From an uncultured Lachnospiraceae bacterium (GTDB lineage: Bacteria > Bacillota > Clostridia > Lachnospirales > Lachnospiraceae), in assembly GCA_948438565.1 (NCBI GenBank), contig CAOJLW010000139.1:1-5983 (forward strand): 5,983 nucleotides of DNA, given 5' to 3'. Made by a program: the position numbers and the translations under genes. Shown in pieces: positions 1 to 5,495 of this stretch. The notes below the pieces were generated by a model that was not told the DNA's origin, ran no database searches, and worked only from the letters and a program-made list of their open reading frames with translations. Position 1 is the first letter of the stretch. Every line of letters begins with the position of its first letter.

Positions 1-509
1 GAACCCGGCGGTATATCGTATACCCCTGGCAGAATTGCATTGTCATAATCCCCATCTACCAAAAATTTATTAAAAGCGGCCGCGTTATCCACTAAACCTG
101 CCATTTCGAGCTTCCTACAAACTACATCGGAATACTCGCCCCCCTTTATTTCCAAACGCACCTTATCCGCCTTTTTTTCTTCCTGCGTCTCCGGCTGTTT
201 GGGCGGTTCTGCTTTCTCCGTCTCCGGTGTGGGTTCTGTCGGTTCCGTTTCCGGCTCTACCTTTGGTTGTGTTGACTCTGTCTCTGTCGGCTGTTCGGTT
301 TCTAACGGCTGTTCCGTTTCCGTAGTTTCCCAGGAAGACGCTTTTTGCGTATTGTTTTCATATTGCGCCACGGTTTTGGATTCCGTTTCCGGCACACGGT
401 TCGATTGCGACGGCGCATCATTTTTATGCATCGAAACCACAAACATGAAAATAACCGTAGTAAAAAATACTCCGATTCCAAGTCCTCTCAAATAATATTT
501 CAGTTTCAC
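1..509 (-). CDS. MltG/YceG-like LysM-type envelope protein, 3' end outside window (partial)
   Basis: This reading frame enters from a GTG start and runs off the left edge after 169 residues, so the C-terminus is missing. It has a short cytoplasmic N-terminus, one hydrophobic segment at about residues 9-26 (signal anchor), then a Thr/Glu/Pro/Gln-rich linker at about 40-115. A folded segment from about 117 onward (VRLEIKGGEYSDVV, LEMAGLVD, ILPGVYDIPPG) resembles the LysM-like domain of MltG/YceG proteins. MltG is an inner-membrane endolytic transglycosylase that cuts nascent peptidoglycan, but its catalytic domain is not visible here. Short clostridial relatives may lack it, so enzymatic activity should not be assumed. 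The GTG overlaps the TGA stop of the preceding gene (GTGA), suggesting translational coupling; a purine-rich GAAGGG lies 11 nt before it. The next in-frame ATG is at residue 22, inside the hydrophobic segment, which favours GTG. Family call moderately sure; function in flagellar biology is inference. Confidence 0.7.
   Translation of the reverse strand, partial: MKLKYYLRGLGIGVFFTTVIFMFVVSMHKNDAPSQSNRVPETESKTVAQYENNTQKASSWETTETEQPLETEQPTETESTQPKVEPETEPTEPTPETEKAEPPKQPETQEEKKADKVRLEIKGGEYSDVVCRKLEMAGLVDNAAAFNKFLVDGDYDNAILPGVYDIPPG
180..329 (-). repeat. Thr/Glu/Pro-rich low-complexity coding repeat (extracytoplasmic linker)
   Basis: Codons for roughly residues 61-110 of the MltG-like protein form imperfect repeats of the type TETEQP, ETEQPTETE, PETEPTEP and PETEKAEPP. 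On DNA level these appear as recurring CCGGAAACGGAA- and ACGGAGAA-like units. The composition indicates an unstructured, acidic spacer between the membrane anchor and the LysM-like domain, as expected for a protein that must reach into the cell wall. Such repeats are prone to length variation between strains. Confidence 0.6.
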
Positions 510-1201
510 TTCTTTCTTTTCCCTTCATACAAACCGATGACTAACTGTACCTCGCCCAATCCCAAAGACAATTCCCTTGCAATATCAATTCCGGTCTTGC
601 CTTCTTTATGCAAGGCCAGAATCTCTGCATTGTGGTTTGATTCCTCTAATGCGCTGCCATCCCCTTCCGGCAGGAGGCTCTCTTCACGATCGTCTATGGT
701 TGGCGTGACAGGTTCCTCTGCCACCAAAGCCGGTTCCTCTATGCCTGCCTTCACAGGCATTCTCTGTACCATATGATTTTCAATTTCTTCATTTTTCTTT
801 TCCAACTCACTGATAAGCGACTGCAATTTGGAAGCCAGCGTCGTAAGCTCTGCGTGTTTGTCATTCAACATACTATAAAGAAACATAATTTCATTATGCG
901 TCTTATTCATAGACTCCACAACCGTATCGGAATATTCATTGATTGCCAGAATTTTTTCATTACATATTTTTTCCATAGAACGCTCGGAGTTAGCCAAAAC
1001 GGCTTCCGCTTTTTCCTCGACCCGATCCTCAATGTCTCCGGCCGCTTTTCCCAACTCCCGTTCCATTACTTTCTGGATTTCATCATTGCTCAGTTCCCCG
1101 ATCTTATTTAATTCACCGGGGCCTAATTTCTCCGTAATAAAAAAACTCGCAATAAAGAATACCACGCCAATTATCAGTAATAGGATTTCTATTCCTGCCA
1201 T
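506..1201 (-). CDS. Membrane-anchored coiled-coil protein, DUF6115-like; possible SwrB counterpart
   Basis: The 231-residue protein starts with one transmembrane helix (about 3-22, EILLLIIGVVFFIASFF). A long charged helical region at about 38-148 is likely coiled coil, a Pro/Glu-rich disordered stretch spans about 149-187, and a compact C-terminal helix-turn-helix-like segment spans about 188-227 (AEILALHKEGKTGIDIAREL followed by GLGEVQLVIGLY). That last segment fits the DUF6115 family as I remember it. A membrane anchor, coiled coil and C-terminal HTH-like domain encoded downstream of the flagellar sigma factor is also the layout of B. subtilis SwrB, which activates the flagellar type III export apparatus. 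Homology to SwrB is inferred from position and architecture, not from an alignment. The ATG is preceded by AGAGAGGAACAGAC, a good binding site, 12 nt after the previous stop. The stop overlaps the next start by GTGA. Confidence 0.75.
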   Translation of the reverse strand: MAGIEILLLIIGVVFFIASFFITEKLGPGELNKIGELSNDEIQKVMERELGKAAGDIEDRVEEKAEAVLANSERSMEKICNEKILAINEYSDTVVESMNKTHNEIMFLYSMLNDKHAELTTLASKLQSLISELEKKNEEIENHMVQRMPVKAGIEEPALVAEEPVTPTIDDREESLLPEGDGSALEESNHNAEILALHKEGKTGIDIARELSLGLGEVQLVIGLYEGKRKK

Positions 1202-1213
1202 GTCTGTTCCTCT

Positions 1214-1537
1214 CTAAATCTTCATGTCAAAACGGCCGCCTTCCTGCTGAAAAATGGCCTTTTCCCGATTGTTATTTTTTTCTTTCGGCTTCTTCCTTGT
1301 ATCCTGCTGTCCCTTATATTCATTGCTGCCTTTTTCTTTTGCATCGTACTTCTTTTGATGCTGTTCGGTATCGTCCGCATGGTTCACCTGTTTCAGCCGC
1401 CTGTTCTCCTGCGTCTTCATATGGGTCTGGATCTGATGTTGATCCAGCATAGGCTTATTGTCCTCCTGCTGTTTAATCGAGCCTACGTCATGCGCCCTTG
1501 GAATAACCCCGTTTAATGTAACTGGTCCAACTGCCAT
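1214..1537 (-). CDS. Small hydrophilic, probably disordered protein of unknown function
   Basis: I do not recognise a characterised family. The 107-residue product has no signal peptide or membrane segment and no Cys or Trp, and it is dominated by Lys (15), Gln (13), Asp, Glu, Asn and Arg. The N-terminal 30 residues (VGPVTLNGVIPRAHDVGSIK) and the last ones (GGRFDMKI) look more ordered than the middle (about 40-95), which is highly charged and low in hydrophobics. This suggests two short binding motifs joined by a flexible tether. It is a real gene by context: a clear site (GTGAGGTG, about 8 nt before ATG), 24 nt from the fapA stop and 12 nt before the next start, same strand. Its place after fapA and before the coiled-coil protein suggests a flagellar accessory role such as adaptor, export substrate or scaffold; that is inference only. 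Confidence 0.7.
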   Translation of the reverse strand: MAVGPVTLNGVIPRAHDVGSIKQQEDNKPMLDQHQIQTHMKTQENRRLKQVNHADDTEQHQKKYDAKEKGSNEYKGQQDTRKKPKEKNNNREKAIFQQEGGRFDMKI

Positions 1538-1561
1538 TTTTACTACACCTCACTGCCAACC

Positions 1562-3160
1562 CTATAGGTTAGTCACCTTAATTTCTCCATCGGACATCAC
1601 AAACTGACAATATCGCCGCTCAGACTTTGTCGTCATAGATACATCGGAAAACTTAATGGTAACCCCAGGATATACGACATCCTGTACCACAATTTTGGCT
1701 CGATTTGCACCCATAAACTCCATACGCAGATTGTTAATCTCCTCATTGAGCGGCGCAAGCTGACTCTGGAGGGTCTTTAATGCCAGCACCTGCGTTTTCA
1801 TAAAATGCACTTTTTCCGGCGATAGCTTTACGCCAGCTTTTAACTTTTCGCTATAATTGATCAAAATTGGCCGAATCACTTCTATTTTTTTACCAATCTC
1901 TTTTGCCTGCTCCTGGAGCTGCTTATAATGCTCTAACTTTTCCGGTTCCACGCCAACCTCCACGCAAGTGGCCGTCCCCATGGAAGAGCCTAAAATACGC
2001 GCGGACACTTTACTGCTGGCCCGAACGTTGCCGCCCCGGATAAAACCCTTTCCGCCGCTTACATTGACCTCTGTCGTCGCAGATACCGTACTTTGAATAA
2101 TGGATTCCGTCTCCACATAACCGCCGGTCCGTACGGTTGCGCCTTCAATAAATTTAATAACAATATTCCCTTTGGCGGAAAGCAATCCTTTGCCCATGCC
2201 ATGAATCCCTCGTTTTACGATAATCTGGCCGCCTGCATAGAGTTTGGCGCCTTCCACGACGCCTTCCACTACAATATCTCCATCGGCATAAATCATAAAG
2301 CCGCTTTTCACATTTCCTTTTACATAGACATTGCCCGGGTAATTGATGTCTCCGGTCGAATTATCGACGTCTGCCGGAACCTCATATACGCCGGATACAA
2401 AGACTTTTCCCTGTACCAAGGAAGCATGTCCGGTCACCTCAGAATACAATTCCATGCCGTCTTCTGAAATCCTGATATTATTGGCGTAAGACAGACGCAC
2501 ATTATGCACGTCTTTGGGTTTAATCACGCCGCCAAACACATCTTGGCCGGGTTTTCCCGGGACAGCCGGTATCATCTTGGCCAGGAGCTGATCCTTTTGC
2601 ACCTTACTGATAATATTCATATCACGGTAATTGACCGATCCGTCCTCATTATGCTTTGGCTTCAGACTCTTGCTGGTTGAAAAATAATATTCGATCTTTG
2701 CATCCCGCCCTATCGTTGGCGGAGTCCCCTTTGCAATCAAATAATCTGTGCAGTATTCCCTGTATTGTAAGAGACGATTGATCATGGTTTCATCAATGCC
2801 AAACACAACTTTCTCCTGTGTCAACACATCCTGAATATCCTGCTTGGTAATCGCCCGTCCGCCATTTGCCGCAGGATAAAACCTGCAACGCACCAGCATA
2901 CTGTCAAGCGACATCGACAACTCCACCTGTTCCGAAAACGGTTCCCCAAACTTCTGGCCGATGTAAACCTTCTCCGGCACCATGGACGCCACTGCCTCGT
3001 TTAACGCCCTCGAATCATACGTATGGTATCCATGGCCGGTAAGGTACGCGACAACCTCTTTGATATCCAACGCTTTTCCACCCTCCTGAGCCGGAAAAAA
3101 CTCCAGATACAAATCGTCATTGATTATCATTGGCTTAAAGTAGCTATTCCTATTATCCAT
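1562..3160 (-). CDS. fapA: FapA family (DUF342) polymer-forming/flagellar assembly protein
   Basis: The 532-residue protein has the layout of DUF342/FapA proteins. An N-terminal domain (about 1-200) carries the stretch AKGTPPTIGRDAKIEYYF (143-160). A PGKPGQDVFGG motif follows at 201-211. A Gly/Val-rich parallel beta-helix spans about 268-405, with repeated strands such as GNVYVKGNV, GDIVVEGVV, GQIIVKRGI and GNIVIKFIEG. A helical coiled-coil hairpin spans about 406-485, and a small beta tail ends the protein. In Vibrio, FapA is needed for flagellar assembly and acts at the pole; its role in Gram-positives is not well established. A longer frame begins at a TTG at 3178 overlapping the fliA stop, but the ATG at 3160 has a strong GGGGGA site 7 nt upstream and is preferred. 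The gene starts 14 nt after fliA, so it is almost certainly co-transcribed with it. Confidence 0.88.
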   Translation of the reverse strand: MDNRNSYFKPMIINDDLYLEFFPAQEGGKALDIKEVVAYLTGHGYHTYDSRALNEAVASMVPEKVYIGQKFGEPFSEQVELSMSLDSMLVRCRFYPAANGGRAITKQDIQDVLTQEKVVFGIDETMINRLLQYREYCTDYLIAKGTPPTIGRDAKIEYYFSTSKSLKPKHNEDGSVNYRDMNIISKVQKDQLLAKMIPAVPGKPGQDVFGGVIKPKDVHNVRLSYANNIRISEDGMELYSEVTGHASLVQGKVFVSGVYEVPADVDNSTGDINYPGNVYVKGNVKSGFMIYADGDIVVEGVVEGAKLYAGGQIIVKRGIHGMGKGLLSAKGNIVIKFIEGATVRTGGYVETESIIQSTVSATTEVNVSGGKGFIRGGNVRASSKVSARILGSSMGTATCVEVGVEPEKLEHYKQLQEQAKEIGKKIEVIRPILINYSEKLKAGVKLSPEKVHFMKTQVLALKTLQSQLAPLNEEINNLRMEFMGANRAKIVVQDVVYPGVTIKFSDVSMTTKSERRYCQFVMSDGEIKVTNL

Positions 3161-3167
3161 ATGCTCA

Positions 3168-3173
3168 TCCCCC
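3168..3173 (-). promoter_or_regulatory. Ribosome binding site that decides the fapA start
   Basis: GGGGGA lies 7 nt upstream of the ATG at 3160, within the 14-nt fliA-fapA gap. The alternative TTG start at 3178 has no comparable purine tract, so the site argues for the 532-residue product. Confidence 0.7.
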
Positions 3174-3174
3174 G

Positions 3175-3939
3175 TCAATCTACCAGGATATCCATATAAT
3201 TCCCCATTTTCTTACGCATTTTTAACAATGCCTTTGTATGAAGCTGTGAAATTCTTGATTCGGAAACCCCAAGAACCTTACTGATTTCTTTTAGTGTCAA
3301 TTCTTCGTAATAATAGAGTTCAATCACTCTTCGTTCTTTTTCTGTCAGCAAATCGAGCGTATCTTGCAATACTTTTTTCAATTCATTTTCCTGAATCTTT
3401 TCTTCCGGTTGTATAAAGTGTGAATTGTTCCGGGCATCCATCACAGGTTCGCTGCCCTGCTCAACATATTCATTCAAGGATACGATATTGGTGATTTTTA
3501 GCTGAGACTGCCAAACCGAAAGCTCCTCTTCGGTTATGCCCAGCGCCAATGCAATCTCTTCCTCGGTCGCATTTTTGCCGGTTTTCATTTCCACCTGTTT
3601 TATCGCTTCCTCCAACTTCTTTTGCTTTTGCCGAACCGTCCTTGGAATCCAGTCCATCTTGCGAATTTGATCCAAAATAGAACCCCGAATTCGAAGGCTT
3701 GCATAAGTTTCAAATTTTACATCCTTTTGCGCATCATATTTGTCAATCGCATCAATCAAACCGAATATCCCATACCCTACCAAATCGTCATATTCGACAT
3801 TGTAGCCAAGGTACATACTCAGCCTGCCTGCAACCACCTTGACCAATGGGGCATATTCTAAAATAATCTGTTCGCGTATTTCAGGCGAAGGGTTCTTTCG
3901 ATAGGATTCCCATAACTTTTCTTTGTCCGTTATCTTCAT
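3175..3939 (-). CDS. fliA: RNA polymerase sigma factor for flagellar operons (sigma-28, FliA/SigD)
   Basis: The 254-residue length is typical of FliA/SigD. Region 2 is clear at about 25-100: YAPLVKVVAGRL, then DDLVGYGIFGLIDAIDKYD (core binding and -10 recognition), FETYASLRIRGSILDQIRKM and the family hallmark DWIPR at 96-100. Region 3 covers about 101-155 (RQKQKKLEEA, ATEEEIALALGITEEEL). Region 4 with its helix-turn-helix is at about 195-245 (LTEKERRVIELYYYEELTLKEIS, then VLGVSESRISQLHTKAL), which binds the -35 element. The protein directs RNA polymerase to late flagellar, motility and chemotaxis promoters and is normally held by the anti-sigma factor FlgM, which is not encoded here. The ATG has a GGGGGG tract 5 nt upstream. 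It follows the small membrane-protein gene by 30 nt. The order cheC-cheD-fliA matches B. subtilis cheC-cheD-sigD apart from the inserted membrane-protein gene. Confidence 0.96.
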   Translation of the reverse strand: MKITDKEKLWESYRKNPSPEIREQIILEYAPLVKVVAGRLSMYLGYNVEYDDLVGYGIFGLIDAIDKYDAQKDVKFETYASLRIRGSILDQIRKMDWIPRTVRQKQKKLEEAIKQVEMKTGKNATEEEIALALGITEEELSVWQSQLKITNIVSLNEYVEQGSEPVMDARNNSHFIQPEEKIQENELKKVLQDTLDLLTEKERRVIELYYYEELTLKEISKVLGVSESRISQLHTKALLKMRKKMGNYMDILVD

Positions 3940-3969
3940 TCCAACCCCCCATTATCAATTGCCAAATGA

Positions 3970-4263
3970 TTAAGGTTCTTCGTCGATTTCAACCTTTTCC
4001 ACACCTTCTGCCTCATCTAAGTCCTCTGCCTGTATGGCGGCCTCCTCGCCTTCTTCTGACGGCTCTTTCTGTTCTTCAGCCATATCCTTAAAATTGATAT
4101 TGATAATGATACTGGCAACCGAACCGATTACAAAAAAGATGATACACACAATGACAAATCTTTTTGCAAAAACCACGGAATCCACGTGCTGTATAAAAGA
4201 CATTATGCACGTTACCAATCCGGCAACCAATGCCAATACTGGCGGTATTGATTTTGTATTCAT
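3970..4263 (-). CDS. Small membrane protein with two TM helices and acidic tail, function unknown
   Basis: No characterised family is recognised. With the preferred start the product is 97 residues: a first hydrophobic helix at about 6-24 (IPPVLALVAGLVTCIMSFI), a short loop, a second helix at about 35-57 (RFVIVCIIFFVIGSVASIII), and a strongly acidic C-terminal tail at about 60-97 rich in Glu and Asp. Both termini are predicted cytoplasmic by the positive charges before helix 1, giving a hairpin topology. An in-frame ATG at 4278 would add five residues, but its bases form part of the GGAGGG site for the ATG at 4263, which is therefore favoured. The gene sits between cheD (26-nt gap) and fliA (30-nt gap), so it belongs to the motility operon. 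A role near receptors, the export gate or the stator is possible but unsupported by any motif. Confidence 0.78.
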   Translation of the reverse strand: MNTKSIPPVLALVAGLVTCIMSFIQHVDSVVFAKRFVIVCIIFFVIGSVASIIININFKDMAEEQKEPSEEGEEAAIQAEDLDEAEGVEKVEIDEEP

Positions 4264-4270
4264 GTTTCTT

Positions 4271-4276
4271 CCCTCC
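4271..4276 (-). promoter_or_regulatory. Ribosome binding site that decides the small membrane-protein start
   Basis: GGAGGG is followed by a 7-nt spacer to the ATG at 4263, an almost ideal arrangement. It overlaps an upstream in-frame ATG (4278) that itself has no good site, so that ATG is probably not the main start. Confidence 0.75.
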
Positions 4277-4289
4277 ATTGCCGGAGCTT

Positions 4290-4775
4290 TTATATGATTT
4301 TTATCGCTTTACCGATTGCTTTGATATAAAATTCCCCTGTTTCACAATGCAATTCTACGGTGCGTCCATAGTTCAGACCTGTATCTTCCGCAATCAGACG
4401 GATATGTAATTCCCGCAGCTTTTGTTTGGCAGCCAGCGCGTTCCGTTCCCCAATATTGTTGACATGGGACATTCCTGTGGTTTCAAACATCTTTGCCCCA
4501 CCTGCAATTTTGGCAATCAGACGGCTTCTGTTTGCCCCTGCACGCGTCACACGGCGTAGCAGCTCATCAATCCCAGTATCCGCAAACTTTGCAATATTGC
4601 TGTGATTCCTCATCTGTGTGCTGTCCGGCAGCATATAGTGCACCATGCCGCCTATCTTTGTAACGGGATCGTATAAAATCAAACCGATACAAGAACCGAG
4701 CCCAATCGTCGTTATTATATCCGGCGATTTACATATATTCAAATCTGCCATACCAACTTTTATCACTTTGCTCAT
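4290..4775 (-). CDS. cheD: Chemoreceptor glutamine deamidase CheD
   Basis: The 161-residue protein is full length for CheD, which hydrolyses specific receptor glutamines to glutamate and also binds CheC to stimulate its CheY-P phosphatase activity. The catalytic residues are visible: Thr23 and Cys29 in TTIGLGSCIGLILYDP and His46 in GGMVHYMLPDS. Their spacing equals that of the Thermotoga maritima enzyme (Thr21, Cys27, His44) with an offset of two. The conserved AKIAGGAKMF (88-97) and NIGERNA (107-113) segments are also present. The ATG is preceded by AAGGGGAG about 9 nt upstream, which overlaps the cheC stop codon, so cheC and cheD are likely translated together. The gap to cheC is 15 nt. An active deamidase acting on methyl-accepting chemotaxis proteins is expected; no receptor gene is in the window. 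Confidence 0.96.
   Translation of the reverse strand: MSKVIKVGMADLNICKSPDIITTIGLGSCIGLILYDPVTKIGGMVHYMLPDSTQMRNHSNIAKFADTGIDELLRRVTRAGANRSRLIAKIAGGAKMFETTGMSHVNNIGERNALAAKQKLRELHIRLIAEDTGLNYGRTVELHCETGEFYIKAIGKAIKII
4714..4742 (-). promoter_or_regulatory. Possible vegetative (sigma-A) promoter inside the start of cheD
   Basis: On the minus strand a TTGAAT hexamer (4742-4737, 4 of 6 to TTGACA) and a perfect TATAAT (4719-4714) are separated by exactly 17 nt. If active it would transcribe the small membrane-protein gene, fliA and fapA independently of cheC. It lies in conserved coding sequence (codons around ADLNI and PDIIT of CheD), so the match may be chance. Confidence 0.3.
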
Positions 4776-4790
4776 GTGAATCTGCTCCCC

Positions 4791-5411
4791 TTATATTGAA
4801 AGACCAAGTGCTGTTAAAATTTTATCATAGGAATCCTGCTCCGGCATTAAAATAAAATATCCGTTAATCATGATATCATCCCCAAACTCAGTTTCAATCA
4901 ACAGGGCGTTATCGCCATACTGACCAAATTGTATCGCCGGAACACTTAAGATCGATGCAGCCATATCCACCGCTATATATGGTATAGAAGGCGTAATCAC
5001 CAAAGTCGTCATAGTAGACAGGGCAGAAAGGTAGGAAGCTGCAATAATATTGCCGATCTCTTTTAATGCGGACAAATCCATCTCGTCAAAATCCCTTTGA
5101 TAATCTTCATCCCTGCCCATCAGCTTATTTACCAGAAAACGGGCGGAACCCATTTTCATTAAAAACATCATACTGCCCTCTATATCGGTCTGCACCTCTA
5201 AAAAAATCCCAACGATAATCTCTTCTTCGGGACAAATTGCAGAACCCAGTTTGGAAACCTCCAACAATTGTACCTTCGGTACGCTCATATCAATCCGTAT
5301 CCCCAACATGGATGCCACTGCGGTCGTTGCATTTCCTGCCCCAATATTTCCGATTTCTCTTAAAACGTCAACATACCTATCGTTGACTTCTTCTAACGTG
5401 AATTTACCCAT
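4791..5411 (-). CDS. cheC: CheY-P phosphatase CheC
   Basis: The 206-residue protein carries two copies of the CheC active-site signature [DS]x3Ex2Nx22P. The first is Asp15, Glu19, Asn22 and Pro45 (DVLREIGNIGAGNATTA); the second is Ser114, Glu118, Asn121 and Pro144 (SALKEIGNIIAASYLSAL). Both copies are intact, so this is a two-site CheC rather than CheX or FliY; no FliN-like domain is fused to it. CheC removes phosphate from CheY-P and binds CheD, linking phosphorylation to receptor adaptation. The longest frame starts at an ATG at 5423, but the ATG at 5411 (MGKFTLEEV) has GGAGGA just upstream and is preferred. Upstream is an 84-nt gap with a promoter candidate; downstream cheD follows after 15 nt. 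The last residues (YDKILTALGLSI) form the short C-terminal helix usual in this family. Confidence 0.95.
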   Translation of the reverse strand: MGKFTLEEVNDRYVDVLREIGNIGAGNATTAVASMLGIRIDMSVPKVQLLEVSKLGSAICPEEEIIVGIFLEVQTDIEGSMMFLMKMGSARFLVNKLMGRDEDYQRDFDEMDLSALKEIGNIIAASYLSALSTMTTLVITPSIPYIAVDMAASILSVPAIQFGQYGDNALLIETEFGDDIMINGYFILMPEQDSYDKILTALGLSI

Positions 5412-5415
5412 GCTT

Positions 5416-5421
5416 TCCTCC
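5416..5421 (-). promoter_or_regulatory. Ribosome binding site that decides the cheC start
   Basis: GGAGGA lies 4 nt before the ATG at 5411. The upstream in-frame ATG at 5423 overlaps it (ATGGAGG) and has only a weak purine stretch of its own. Confidence 0.75.
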
Positions 5422-5452
5422 ATATTCCGATAACCATATAAGATCTAAAACA

Positions 5453-5482
5453 ATTATAGCATATATGACCGCATATCAACAA
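5453..5482 (-). promoter_or_regulatory. Extended -10 vegetative promoter candidate upstream of cheC
   Basis: The 84-nt gap between the PilZ gene and cheC holds TGCTATAAT on the minus strand (5461-5453), a perfect TATAAT with the TGn extension typical of sigma-A extended -10 promoters. Two -35 candidates exist: TTGATA at 5479-5474 (5 of 6, spacer only 15 nt) and TTGTTG at 5482-5477 (3 of 6, spacer 18 nt). The surrounding DNA is AT-rich. A start near 5446 would give a leader of about 35 nt to the cheC ATG. It would let cheC, cheD and fliA be expressed separately from the main flagellar operon promoter. No hairpin terminator is seen in this gap, so read-through from upstream is also likely. Confidence 0.55.
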
Positions 5483-5495
5483 CCAAAAATTTCTG

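Noticed and set aside
199..776. Plus-strand open frames of 98 and 143 codons opposite the MltG-like and DUF6115-like genes
   Set aside because: They are antisense to well-supported genes, lack ribosome binding sites and encode low-complexity or nonsense-like sequence (Ser/Val/Gly-rich from the antisense of the Thr/Glu repeat).
773..1217. Plus-strand open frames of 112 and 92 codons opposite the coiled-coil gene
   Set aside because: Shadow frames of the minus-strand gene; no start signals or family features.
2093..2467. Plus-strand 124-codon open frame opposite fapA
   Set aside because: It lies fully inside the beta-helix coding region of fapA, and its product has no recognisable motif or start signal.
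3161..3178. TTG start at 3178 giving a 538-residue FapA overlapping the fliA stop
   Set aside because: No good ribosome binding site precedes the TTG, whereas the ATG at 3160 has GGGGGA at a 7-nt spacing.
5426..5433. TCCGATAA on the plus strand, similar to a sigma-28 -10 element (GCCGATAA)
   Set aside because: It points away from cheC into the antisense of the PilZ gene, and no TAAA-type -35 box is found about 15 nt upstream (CCCA is there).
5412..5495. Rho-independent terminator or riboswitch in the largest intergenic gap
   Set aside because: The gap is AT-rich and shows no GC-rich stem followed by a T-run; 84 nt with a promoter-like element leaves no room for a known riboswitch fold.
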